NCBI GenBank assembly: GCA_947683425.1
Contig: CANTUQ010000050.1
Coordinates: forward strand, 13,942,501-14,006,500
Reading direction: 5' to 3'
Length of the DNA stretch: 64,000 nt
DNA from: Excoecaria cochinchinensis
Taxonomy: Eukaryota; Streptophyta; Magnoliopsida; Malpighiales; Euphorbiaceae
This document shows, piece by piece, positions 23,530-34,259 of this stretch. The notes beneath the pieces are model-generated. The model was not told the DNA's origin. It did no database searches and saw only the letters and a program-made list of their open reading frames with translations. The position numbers were made by a program, and so were the translations under genes. Each line of letters opens with the position of its first letter. Position 1 is the first letter of the stretch.

Positions 23530-24005
23530 AACTGGAGAATAGAGACCGAAAAATAGAGACCGAAAATTTTCCGTCTCTATTTAGAGACGGAAAACAGTTT
23601 CCGTCTCTAAATAGAGACGGAAAACAGTTTCCGTCTCTATTTAGAGACGGAAAAGTTTCCGTCTCTATTTTTCCGTCTCTAATTATGGCGGGATAGATTC
23701 CCTCCAAATTTTGAGACCGAAATTAGAGACGGAATATTTTTTGGTCTCTAAATAGAGACCGAAAAAGTTTTCGGTCTCTATTTTAGAGACCGAAAAAGTT
23801 TTCGGTCTCTATTTTAGAGACCGAAAATAATTATCCGTCTCTATTTAGAGACGGAAAAAATTCGGTCTCTATTTAGAGACGGAATTTGTTTTCCGTCTCT
23901 AAATTTAGAGACCGAAAACCATTTCCGTCTCTATTTAGAGACCGAATTAGAATTCCGTCTCTAAATTTAGAGACGGAAAATCAAATTCAGTCTCTATTTT
24001 ATGGA
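23530..24005. repeat. Left subterminal inverted-motif array of the CACTA
   Basis: About twenty copies of AGAGACCGAA or AGAGACGGAA alternating with their complements, separated by A/T-rich spacers that make each pair a small hairpin. In known CACTA elements such subterminal repeats bind the element-encoded DNA-binding protein. Both ACCG and ACGG versions occur. Confidence 0.85.
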
Positions 24006-24118
24006 TTTTTTTTCCCTTCTTTTCCCTTGGCCCCTTCCCTCCCCTCGCCGGCAAAAGCTGCGCCGCCCCCCTTCCCACCGCCGTCCAACGCGATCAGCCT
24101 CCCCCCTCCTCCCTCCCC
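24005..24118. other. GC-rich leader-like segment, first copy
   Basis: Follows the first array: TTTTTTTTCCCTTCTTTTCCC, then CCTTCCCTCCCCTCGCC and CCGCCGTCC. A similar but longer CT/GC-rich segment follows the second array at 24850-25205. Open frames here are compositional (Pro/Ser/Ala) and not supported as proteins. Confidence 0.5.
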
Positions 24119-24563
24119 GCAATATATTCAAATCATACAATTATGTGTTAGTTTACATTATTGGGTAATATGTTGATATTATTTTTATTATTTTAGTTAA
24201 TGTAAATTTTTTAATATTATTTGTTCTAATTTATGTTAATTAATTTGTAATGGATATTTTGCAATTTAATTTGTTCCAATTAAAGCATTTATATATTTTT
24301 TATTTCATACTTTATTTTAGTTTGTTGTTAATTAATTAGTTTAATGTAGTTTAATATGTTGGTTAATTAGTTTAATATAATGTAGTTTAATATGTTCCAA
24401 TTTAATTTATTTCAATTTTATACTTTGTTGTATTTTATAATATGTGAATTAATTATATTAATTTAATATGTTGGTTTGTTAATACAAATTAATAATTAAT
24501 TAATTTGTAATTAAATTTGTTCTAATATGTCTGACTAGCTATATTGTATGATTTGAATATATT
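24119..24563. repeat. AT-rich insert with terminal inverted repeats
   Basis: Begins GCAATATATTCAAATCATAC and ends GTATGATTTGAATATATTGC, a nearly perfect inverted repeat of about 22-24 bp around some 400 bp of A/T-rich sequence. It separates the first GC-rich leader from the second motif array. It may be a small transposon inserted in the CACTA. Confidence 0.6.
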
Positions 24564-24565
24564 GC

Positions 24566-24852
24566 AATTAGGTGTCTAAATAGAGAGTCTCTAATTTAGA
24601 GACCGAATTGCAATTCGGTCTCTAAATTAGAGACCGAAATATTATTCGGTCTCTAATTTAGAGACCGAATTGCAATTCGGTCTCTAATTTAGAGACCGAA
24701 GAAGATTTCGGTCTCTAATTTAGAGACCGAATTGCAATTCGGTCTCTAAATTAGAGACCGAAAAATATTTCGGTCTCTAAGTTAGAGACCGAAATCTTTT
24801 TCGGTCTCTAAATTAGAGACCGAATACATATTCGGTCTCTAATTTTCGGGAT
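24566..24852. repeat. Second, internal array of CACTA-type motifs
   Basis: A further dozen or so copies of AGAGACCGAA and complement, built as alternating hairpins around GAATTGCAATTC and similar palindromic spacers. Unlike the outer array only the ACCG version is present. It lies about 1 kb from the terminus. Confidence 0.85.
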
Positions 24853-25681
24853 TTAATCCCTTTTCCCTCTTCTTTTTACCTTCTCTTTCTTTTTCCCCTT
24901 TCCGCCCCCATCTCTGATTCGCCGCCTCCCCACTCCGGTGCCACAGCTGTCCGGTCTTCCTGCCGCCGCCGTTGCCCAGCTCCTTCCGCCGCCTCCCCTC
25001 CCCTCCGGCCCCCCTCCGCTCTCCTCCTTCCTCCCTTCTCTCCTTCTTCCCCCTCCCTTTCTTCCCTGGGCTCGTTGTGCTACCTTCCGGAGCGCCGCTT
25101 CCTCCCCGCCGGCGGCCAGTCCTTCTTTCTCCCCCTTCGACGCCGCTGCTCCCTCCCCCCCCCCCCCCCCCCGACGCCGTCGCCGGCCAGATCTGCCATT
25201 TTAGGTAATTTTTTTTCTGCCGTTTTTTTTTTTTTTTTCGTTTGGTATTTTATTTATTTGCATTTTTAAATACTAATTTTGTTCATAGTAGAGAGCCCAT
25301 TAATTTTCCGACCAATATTATTCCTATAATGAAATTAGAGCCTGATTTTGCAATTCCAGATTTCTCAGTCATAGTAATTTTTGTTCTGCCATTATATTAT
25401 TTCTTTGCAAATCAAATATAATTAGATTAGGCTTTATATGAAATTAGAGCCCATTAATTTGATTAGGATATTAATGGTATTAAACAATACTCATCAGATT
25501 ATTTGCCTATTTTAAGCTTGCAGATTACTCATTCTGTAGTGTACATAATTTGATAAGACATGTATACATTATACTTAGTGCAGCATTCAACTTCTTTTGG
25601 TAATGAGGTTAGGTAATATAACAATGTATATTATATGGGTAAAAGAATTAAATCCTGGCTAAGAATTTTAGTGATTTTTAT

Positions 25682-25991
25682 TCCATACCCACAAAATAAT
25701 CACAATAAAGATCAAAACTTTCATGCCACAAAATCCTTGTTTAATCTATACCCACAAAATAATTACAGCAAAGATCAAAACTTTGTGCCACAAAATCCTT
25801 TTTTTAATCCATACCCAGAAAATAATTGCAGCAAAGATCAAAACTTTGTGCCACAAAACCCCTTTTTAATCCATACCCACAAAATAATAACAGCAAAGAT
25901 CAAAAGTTTGTGCATCAAAATCCTTTTCTAATCCATACCCACAAAATAATAACAGCAAAGATCAAAACCCTATGCCACAAAATCCAACAAA
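25682..25991. repeat. Minisatellite, five units of 62-63 bp
   Basis: The phrase ACAAAATAAT followed by CAGCAAAGATCAAAA and GCCACAAAATCC occurs at 25691, 25754, 25817, 25879 and 25941. Tandem, not interspersed. It lies in what would be the first intron of the captured cupin exon (minus strand). Confidence 0.9.
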
Positions 25992-26027
25992 ATTTACATA
26001 AACAAAGAGATTGAGAAGAAAACTCAC

Positions 26028-26110
26028 TTGGGCCAACACTTGATATTTAACTCATTCAGTCTAGTCTCTGATGCGTTCTTTTCTACTGTGATTCTTAGAT
26101 TCCCATCCAT
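26028..26110 (-). pseudogene. Captured first exon of an RmlC-like cupin gene
   Basis: Minus-strand ATG at 26110 opens MDGNLRITVEKNASETRLNE and then LNIKCWPK, ending in a perfect donor (AA|GTGAGT) at 26028/26027. The phrase NLRITVE...P.SRL.ELGI..WPKW is, from memory, the start of small plant cupin proteins (DUF861/EutQ-like, about 100 residues), and the exon ends in the phase needed for the WPKW motif. I see no second exon in the minus-strand sequence down to 25210, so only the first exon, part of an intron and probably upstream sequence (to about 26400) seem to be present. It is antisense to the transposase genes and sits inside the CACTA. Confidence 0.65.
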
Positions 26111-26399
26111 GGCTTTTCAATGCTTCACGCCTAAAGAAAATCAAAACTAGAAGAAGAGAAGGTTTTATTTTGTTGAGTTGTTAAAGTTTATATAGATATA
26201 TATATATATGCGTGGGTAATGAAGAAGAGGAATCTTTTTTTGTTCTCTTTTGTGTTCTCAGAAGTTTTTAATATGATTGAAATGAAAGTGGAGAAGGATA
26301 ATACAACTATTCGATCGAATAAATACACGTGATCCGCCAATTTAGATGTGAACATACTATATGTTCATATACATTGGATTACCTCTTCAAAAATTATAT

Positions 26400-27378
26400 A
26401 TATAAAATAAAGAAAAACATAAAAACATATGTAGTTGAAATCAATTTAATTCAAGAATATTAATGTATCACAATTTAAGCACATTAAGTGAAGGATGCAT
26501 ACTTGTTTGATATAATATGTCGAGACTTAGCTCTGAAGTGTATAAAGTAGCTAGCTAAAGAGAAGACACATGATTTGGTAAAGGGTTTGTTGTGGAACAA
26601 ACCTCACATGCAGGAAACAATGTCATCAGTATTAAGTACTTGATCCCGAGTGTATAAAATAAAATTAGGGATGTGTAAAAAATTATGGAAAAAGGTTTTA
26701 AGTTTTTAAATTATAATGCAAATTGTAGTTAGTTTACATTAGACATTTTCATATTTGCTTACTTTACCATTATATAAATGTTTTATATATCTAAATTATG
26801 ATTTATTTGTCATTGCATGTACCGACGACAACTGTGCTCGGGTCGGCGTTAACCTGTTGTACGTGCCGAACAGGCGCAGCTTATCGACAGTTTTGCTCGA
26901 GGTAAGTGTGTTATGTATTAAAAAAATATTTTTGAAAATGTATTAAACTTGGTTATGAATTTTCAATGGCATATACATGTTTGAGATGCGTTGTTTTAAT
27001 GAGATAAAGATGTGTAAGTCATTGTCATGTTGTAATTCGACATTAACAACTATGCAATTATTCATGATACCGTAATAACAGCATATGATTTTGAGGGATA
27101 ATTTCACAACTGTTGATGATGAAGTTATCCGTTAAATTTCGATGATTGAGGTGGATGGGAAAATTTTTTATTGCATTGATTTTGTTTTGGAGTTGCGATT
27201 GGTTGACATTTTATCGAAGTGTTTAATTTGTTACTGTTTGGCAGGGGGGATATGGACCCGTATAGGGGAAACTCTGTCCATTTTTTTGGGTGATTTTTAT
27301 GAAATTAATTTGGAAAAATGAATGAATGTCAGTATTATTGTGTCGTGATGGTACTAATTAACTTCGACCTTCTGATGC
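26400..27378. other. CACTA internal spacer before the transposase
   Basis: AT-rich with no protein signal except a short GC-richer stretch at 26820-26900. It probably contains the transposase promoter and a leader intron: AAGCAG just before the coding start (27383-27388) looks like an acceptor. Confidence 0.4.
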
Positions 27379-27408
27379 TTGCTAAGCAGTTTAACATTAA
27401 TGAGCAAT

Positions 27409-30400
27409 ATGGACAGAAGTTGGATGTATAGAAGAATAACACCAGATGGGTATATTAATTTAGAGTTTGCTGAAGGAGTTCAACACTTCATTGAATACGC
27501 AAGCTCCCAACCTGCATACATGGACGGTTTAAAAATTAGATGTCCATGCAAGAAGTGCAAACACAGGGGCTATCTTCCAACGGATGAGGTGCAACTCCAT
27601 TTACTAAAAAAGGGATTTGTGCCCAATTATTTTGAATGGACAAGGCATGGAGAGCCATTAATTAGTAGCACGTCTAGAAGTGCGGAAGTGGGATCGGGTG
27701 TTGTTGGATCGGGTGTTATTGGATCCGAAGTTCAAGGGGGGCCATATGTTATGAATACTAATACTTGTGAAACAGAGAATCCATATGTTCAAATGGTTTT
27801 TGACACTGCTGGAACTTCATTTCAGCCCAATTTAGGCAGTGTGGAAGAGGAACCGAACCCAGATGCCAGTAATTTTTTCAATTTACTTAATGCAGCTGAC
27901 CAGGAATTATGGCCCGGATGTGATAATATGACACAACTGGGATCAGTTGCTCGAATTTTAAACATTAAATCCGAAGGTCGTATTTCCGATCAAAGTTTGA
28001 ATGAAATCCTGTCGTGGTACAATGACTCCTTACCGACGGACAATAATATGGTTGACAGTTTCTATGAAATGAAGAAGTTACTTCGGGGTCTTGGTTTGCC
28101 AGTTGAAAAAATTGATTGTTGTCGGCTAGGATGTATGATTTTCTGGGGGGATGATGTGGAATTAAGGAGTTGCAAATTTTGCAATCAACCGAGATTCAAG
28201 CCAGCCAATTCTAATAGGAAGCATAAATTAGTGCCATGGAAACGGATGTATTATTTTCCTATTACTCCAAGACTTCAGAGGCTGTATTCGTCAGATGTGA
28301 CGGCATCTCACATGAGGTGGCATAAAGAACATGAACAGATAGATGGAGTAATGACCCATCCATCGGACGCCGTTGCATGGAAACATTTTGACGACATCCA
28401 CCCAGATTTTGCTTCTGAAAGTAGAAATGTGCGGCTGGGTTTAAGTACAGATGGTTTTCAACCTTTTGGGCAATCAGGCCAACAATACTCATCATGGCCA
28501 ATAATATTAATTCCGTATAATTTGCCTCCGTGGATGTGCATGAAAGAGGCTTACATGTTTTTGACAGTAATTGTGCCGGGTCCTAAGAATCCAAAGCAAG
28601 GGATTGATGTCTTCCTCCAACCATTAATTTCCGAATTGCTTCAATTATGGGAAGTCGGTGTGCTCACATATGACGTGTCCCTCAAACAAAATTTCAGGAT
28701 GAGAGCAGCTTTGATGTGGACTGTTAGTGATTTTCCTGCATATGCTATGCTGTCAGGTTGGAGCACAGCTGGGAAATTGGCTTGCCCTTACTGTGGAAAT
28801 GATTCTGATGCATTTTATCTTACTAATGGGTGTAAAATATCGTGGTTTGATAATCACAGAAAATTTCTCCCTCCAAATCACCCATTTAGACGTAATAAGC
28901 AGAGATTTCTTAAGAATAAAGTTGTCCTCGCCTCTCCTCCACGTAATAGATCTGGTGAGGAAATTTTGCAAGAGATTGAGGAATTGGGGTTGATGAAAGT
29001 GACAGAAGTTGAAGCTGAAGAAGTCAATAGTAGCATTTCGAAAAATTTTGGGTGGAGGAAACGTAGTATATTTTGGGATTTGCCATATTGGAAGACGAAT
29101 CTAATAAGACATAATCTAGACGTGATGCATATAGAAAAAAATGTTTTCGACAATATTTTCAATACGATAATGAATATTGAAGGGAGGAGCAAAGACAATG
29201 CAAAGTCACGGGCTGATTTGAAATTATACTGCAAAAGGAACGAGTTAGATAGGGATTTCCGAACGGGTAAATATCCAAAGGCATGTTATACTTTGGACAG
29301 AAGACAAAAAGAAGTGTTATGTGATTGGTTGAGAGATCTAAAATTCCCGGATGGATATGTTTCAAACTTAGCGAGGTGTGTTGATATGAGAAAGTTCAAA
29401 TTGTTCGGAATGAAAAGCCATGATTGCCACGTATTCATGCAAAGGCTGATGCCGGTTGCTTTTCGTGAATTGCTGCCTCCTAAAGTTTGGGAGGCAATAA
29501 CTGAAGTAAGCTTATTTTTTAAAAGCTTGACTTCCAATGAGATTACGATAGCTGAAATGGAAAAACTGGAAGGAGAAATTTCGGTAATCATTTGCAAGTT
29601 AGAGGGAATATTTCCACCGAGCTTTTTTGACATAATGGAGCATTTACCGGTACATTTAGCACATGAGGCCAAACTGGCAGGACCCGTTCAGTATAGATGG
29701 ATGTATCCATTTGAAAGGTAAATGCCGTCTCTATTGAATTATATATACATTGAGGTTCATAATTTGTTAGACTGTTGTTAACGTGATTACCACTTTGGAT
29801 ATGTAGGTATTTGTATCATTTGAAAAAAAATGTTAAGAATAAAGCTCGAGTTGAAGGTTCAATATGCAACGCGTACTTAGTTGAAGAAGCAAGTACATTT
29901 TGTTCTCATTATTTTGAGCCGCATGTTAGCACAAGACGCCGAAAACTTCCTCGCAATGACGATGGTGGCGAAACAAGTGCCAATGATGGAAACTTACGGA
30001 TATTCACGTATCCTGGTCGATTGCATGGACGTGCTATCAGAAGAATGCTTACAGATGATGAACTAGATGCTGCACATGGTTATATCTTACTGAATTGCGA
30101 AGAAATTCAACCATTTGTGCAGTAAGTGTAATTGTGTGTTTGATGTTGATAATTTGTTCGTTGCAACGAAAATGGATATGTATTTACTATTGTGGTTGGA
30201 TGCAGTATCTATGAGGAATGGTTACGGGAGCTTATGCCGCATATAACACAAAATGATATCAACAAGGAAGTCGATAAGCACTTCCCTTCGTGGTTCAAGA
30301 CATATGTAAGTTTTCATTGCAAATATGAATTACCTCCCTTACAAATTATATTACGTAAATGGATTAAATGACAAGTTACAATTTCGTTCTTTAGGCGTCA

Positions 30401-31111
30401 CAACATCCAATTGAAAATAATTTCATCTCTGATGTTGCAAAAGGACCTCTGCGGACTGTTAAATCTTACCCGGTTTATTTTGTCAACGGCTTCAGATACC
30501 ATACACAATCGCATGGTTGCAATAGGGCAACTAAAAACAGTGGAGTATGCATTAAGGGAGAATTGATGGACTATTATGGTGACATTACAGAGATCCTTGA
30601 AATTGAATATCCTGCTTTACCAATAAAACATTGTGTGCTTTTTAAGTGCGAGTGGTATGATCCTACACCCAATGTCGGAATCAGAGTGCAAGCCGCCTAC
30701 AACTTAGTCGAAATTAATAAAAGAAGACGACTTGCTAATTTTGAGCCTTTCGTGTTGGCCATGCAAGCAGTTCAGGTGTATTACCTCCCTTTTCCTAGCC
30801 TTAGACGGGATAAAATGGATTGGTTGGCAGTTTGCAAGGTTAAACCCAGGGGCATATATGAGATGAAAGCAACAAGACAAAATAAACGAATTGACAGCGA
30901 GGCCTTTCAGGAAGAGGAAGTGGAGGGTCATGAAATAAATGAAAGCTTGCCATATCGGGATAATGAACATTTGAATAGTATGGACAATGAATTTGTTGAC
31001 ATTGGATCGGACGAGGAATCCAATTCCACATCGGAATTGGAAAGCGAATTTGATTCTAATTATTCGGAAAATGAAGATAATGGTGATAATAATACAGATG
31101 ATAGCGAATAA
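27409..31111 (+). CDS. TNP2-type CACTA transposase
   Basis: Four exons: 27409-29717, 29807-30121, 30206-30305, 30395-31111, all GT-AG, totalling 3441 bp (1146 residues). Domains in order: Transpos_assoc zinc-binding domain at about residues 3-80 (MDRSWMYRR, then CPCKKCKHRG); Transposase_21/tnp2 core at about 300-575 (GLSTDGFQPFG, GPKNPKQGIDVFLQPL, CPYCG, LDVMHIEKNVFDNI); DUF4218 at about 700-850 (LPVHLAHEAKLAGPVQYRW, MYPFERYLYHLKK across intron 1); DUF4216 at about 920-1010 (VNGFRYHTQSHG, FKCEWYDP); acidic Asp/Glu/Ser tail. It catalyses cut-and-paste excision at the CACTA ends in the nucleus. An upstream in-frame ATG at 27400 is equally possible as the start. No stop or frameshift in any exon, so it is potentially active. 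Confidence 0.9.
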
Positions 31112-31273
31112 TTATTCGCCCATGTGAGTAAAACCCATAATTTTAATATAATTAGTTAATTTATGTTTCAATTAACTTACATATGGTAGACATTTGCATT
31201 ATTGACTGTGTTAATCATGTATACGTAATAATTTAATTGCTAATTATGATTGTGAATATTTTCAGGACAAAAC

Positions 31274-33368
31274 ATGAATAACAAGAGGCGGGCGGGATCG
31301 ATGCCACCTCCCAGGGCCAGGATGCGCATGTCCTCATTAGGAGCGGACAGTCAAGGGGAGGGAACATCTCCTACATCAGCACCTCCCCATGTGGCCATGG
31401 CATCTTCGTCGCCAGTGCCTCCAGCCCCGCAATCATCGGCTGCTACCACGTCTACCGAGGTGCCTAGTACGGATGATCAGTCCGAGCCATCGCCGCGATC
31501 GCCTGACACTGTTGAAGGTCCATTGCCTGGTTCGGTTGGCGCTGACGGGCGGACGTATGTTGTCATTGCTGGAAAACTGTGAGTTACTAAATTTCTGTTT
31601 TATTTTTACTCTGTAATAGTAAAATTCATCACACAATTACATTTTCATTGTAACCCAGATTTATTCCCTCTGGTATATGCTCCCGCACGATGACTGGTTC
31701 ATTCAAGGAAAGGTTTGAATTTAATGGGTATTTGTGGAAAAATATATCACAGGAGACGAAGATGTTCTACTTCCAAGAGTTTAAGGTAAATAACTTATTT
31801 AAATTATTTCGACTGTGTGTATCTCTAATCTTTTATAATTTAAATTGTATAGTAATATTGGGAATATATATATCATGTTTAACCGTTTTTTTCTTCTAAA
31901 TCCTGTAGAAAGCTATTTATTGGGATTCTTCAAACGATCACCTCGTTTACGGCGTGTGGGAGGGACGAGCGCGTGTTCGTTACAAGGGTTATCTTAATAA
32001 GTTGCACGCAAAAGGTGAACGCCCAAGGTTTATAAGTGAGGAGACTTGGGCAAACTGGATGCAGTACTGGTCATCAGCCGAAGCCGTTACCATTGCCGAT
32101 CGGAATTCCACTAATAGGAGGGGAGGACCAGAGGGGGATAGTGTTTCCGTACACACTGGAGGAACATTGTCTCACCGTGAGCATGCTGACAGACTTGTAA
32201 GTACTCAAATATTATTAGATACTTACTGTATTAATAATTTATTCACTGCAATAGTTGCAATAGTTGATAATAATCATATAGTTTGATTGAATGAAGGAGG
32301 ATGGGCAATAAATTGTGTAAGGAGTTTGATCAATATTGTTGTGGGTGATAATATAAATGTAAATGTATTTTCTTGATGTTTGAACAGGTGGTTTGTTAAA
32401 TATTTAGGGGGAATTCTGCCGAAATTTTATTAAATTATATACAATTGTTATAGTGTCACGAATCATAATTGTATTATGTCTATTGCAACTCTTAATAATA
32501 ATGATATAGTTTGATTGAATGAAAGATGATGGGCAATAAATTGTGTAAGGAGTTTGATGTGGATTGTTGTGGGTGATAATATAAATGTAAATATATTTTC
32601 TTGATGTTTGAACAGGTGGTTTGTTAAATATTTAGGGGGAATTCTGCCGAAATTTTATTAAATTATAGATAATTGTTATAGTGTCACGAATCATAATTGT
32701 ATTATGTCTATTGCAACTCTTAATAATAATAACAATACATATCCCTATGTATTTTTGTTATGCATTAGGTTTGATACAAATTTACAGACAAATCTGTCAA
32801 TTAGTTTTTAACCTAAAATTTGTTTACAGGAGTCTACTATGGGCCGACGACCTTATCCTCATGAGGTGTTTGTACACACTCATACTCGGAAGCATGACGG
32901 TGTGACATTCGTCAGCGATCGTGCCAGACAAGTTCATGTATGCTAATTTCAAAACTTAATATTTAGTTTCGTATAACTTATTAGTTTTATTTTACTATTA
33001 CATAATAATTTTAATTACAGGAGCGAGTAGTTGAGACTCTTCAGAGTCAGCAGGCGGACGGCGACAATATTGATCACGCTCGAGTATATTATGAGGTTGT
33101 TGGTGGTCGGGATCGCCGTGGACGGGTATTCGGTTTGGGTTCCTACGCGAATGTTTGTTATTCGCATGCGTCATCCTCCTCCACGGCTACAGCTAGTAGG
33201 CTTGCGGCAACTACAAATGAGGTCATTGAGCTTCGCGGGACGGTCGGCGTACTGAACGGGACGGTCGACGTACTGATGGACCGTATTAATAAGTTAGAGG
33301 ACTTCATTACTCGTAGATTACCTGCTGACCCGCCATCTACTGATCGTCCGCAGACTCCTCCACCTTAG
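31274..33368 (+). CDS. Second CACTA gene, TNPA/Transposase_24-like
   Basis: Five exons: 31274-31578, 31659-31785, 31909-32196, 32830-32937, 33021-33368, all GT-AG, totalling 1176 bp (391 residues). The N-terminus is Pro/Ser/Thr-rich and low complexity. The centre (FEFNGYLWKNISQETKMFY, YGVWEGRARVRYKGYL, SEETWANWMQYW) and RRPYPHEVFVHTHTRKHDG are typical of the plant Ptta/En/Spm transposase family (Transposase_24). A C-terminal helix (NEVIELRGTVGVLNGTVDVL) probably mediates self-association. In En/Spm the counterpart binds the subterminal motifs and helps excision; here that role is inferred. The start codon follows a short intergenic gap after the transposase, so it may be a separate transcript or an alternatively spliced one. 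No disruption. Confidence 0.85.
32281..32735 (+). repeat. Tandem duplication inside intron 3 of the second CACTA gene
   Basis: A 228-bp unit beginning GTTTGATTGAATGAA (32281 and 32509) is present twice with few differences. It enlarges the intron but leaves the splice sites untouched. Confidence 0.9.
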
Positions 33369-33574
33369 TTATTATTTTTGCACTTGTGTTTTTTTTTATT
33401 TGTAATGTCACAAATACTTTTTATATATTATTAATACATTATAAAATACAATATTTTTAAATCTATTTATTGTTTATTAAATTTTTTTCCATTACATAAA
33501 ATTAAGGAATTTTTAAATTTAACATTATTTATTCATTTTTGACATATTTAAAAAAAAAAAATTGTATTTTAAAA

Positions 33575-34030
33575 TTAGAGACGGAAAGCTATTTTCCGTC
33601 TCTAAAATTAGAGACCGAATAGAATTTCGGTCTCTATTTTTAGAGACGGAAACAGTCTTTCCGTCTCTAAAAATAGAGACCGAAATATTCTTCCGTCTCT
33701 AAAAATAGAGACGGAAACTGTTTTCCGTCTCTAATTTTAGAGACGGAAGAATATTTCCGTCTCTATTTTTAGAGACGGAAAGACTGTTTCCGTCTCTAAA
33801 AATAGAGACCGAACTGGTCTTCCGTCTCTATTTTTAGAGACGGAACACGCTTTTCCGTCTCTAAAAATAGAGACGGAAAACAGTTTTCCGTCTCTATTTT
33901 TAGAGACGGAGCATTTTGGTCTCTAATATTTAGAGACCGCCGAAATAGAGACGAAAAATTTCCGTCTCTATTTCCGTCTCTATTTTCGATTAGAGACCGA
34001 ATTCCGTCTCTATTTTCCGTCTCTATTTTG
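33575..34030. repeat. Right subterminal inverted-motif array of the CACTA
   Basis: About twenty alternating copies of AGAGACGGAA/AGAGACCGAA and complements, mirroring the left array. Here the ACGG version predominates. Confidence 0.85.
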
Positions 34031-34259
34031 CTTTTTTCTTGTAGTGCCACCCCACTGCCTCTGCCGCCACTGTCACCACCAAAATTATTATTATAATATG
34101 CATAAATAATTAAAAAAATATATTAATAATTAAAAAATATGATAAATTTTTTAAATATATAAAACAGTTTCTAAAAAATAAATAACAAAAACTAAAAATA
34201 GTTTTTAGATTTTAAAAATAAAAAACTAGAAACCTGCAACTTTACCTAACACACCCTTA

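Larger units (their letters stand above)
23519..34046 (+). mobile_element. CACTA (En/Spm-type) DNA transposon, apparently complete
   Basis: Ends are CACTACAAGAAAA at 23519-23531 and TTTTCTTGTAGTG at 34034-34046, the canonical CACTA terminal inverted repeats. Both ends carry arrays of short inverted motifs (AGAGACCGAA and AGAGACGGAA facing their complements). Between them are two plus-strand genes: a TNP2-type transposase (27409-31111) and a second, Transposase_24-like gene (31274-33368). Both are open after removal of GT-AG introns. The 3-bp flanks TAC and CCA do not match, perhaps because the target is a simple repeat. A host-like exon lies antisense at 26028-26110. Length about 10.5 kb. Confidence 0.93.
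22806..34257. mobile_element. Possible older inverted-repeat element split by the CACTA
   Basis: The left end AGAGTGCGTTCAGTGACGTT and the reverse complement of the right end, AGGGTGTGTTAGGTAAAGTT, agree at most positions, and both are followed by A/T-rich sequence with stretches like TTTTTAAAAATAAAA. Without the CACTA the element would be about 0.9 kb. No target-site duplication was found. A similar end (AGGGTGTGTTCAGGTGGATT) occurs alone at about 40274. Confidence 0.35.

Noticed and set aside
22915..23556. 213-residue Pro/His/Thr-rich open frame
   Set aside because: It is the product of a CAC/GCC simple repeat that is open in all three plus frames; it runs into the CACTA terminus and has no domain.
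24938..25269. Three overlapping Pro/Ser/Ala-rich frames
   Set aside because: CT/GC-rich leader of the CACTA with a long C run; frames are compositional.
25635..26014. CRISPR-like repeats
   Set aside because: The 62-63-bp units are directly adjacent with no unique spacers, in a plant transposon intron. It is a minisatellite, and its open frame is a by-product.
33796..34050. Open frames within the subterminal arrays (also 23501-23707 and 23886-24176)
   Set aside because: They translate the 10-bp inverted motifs (RDGN, LETE and similar) and are not proteins.
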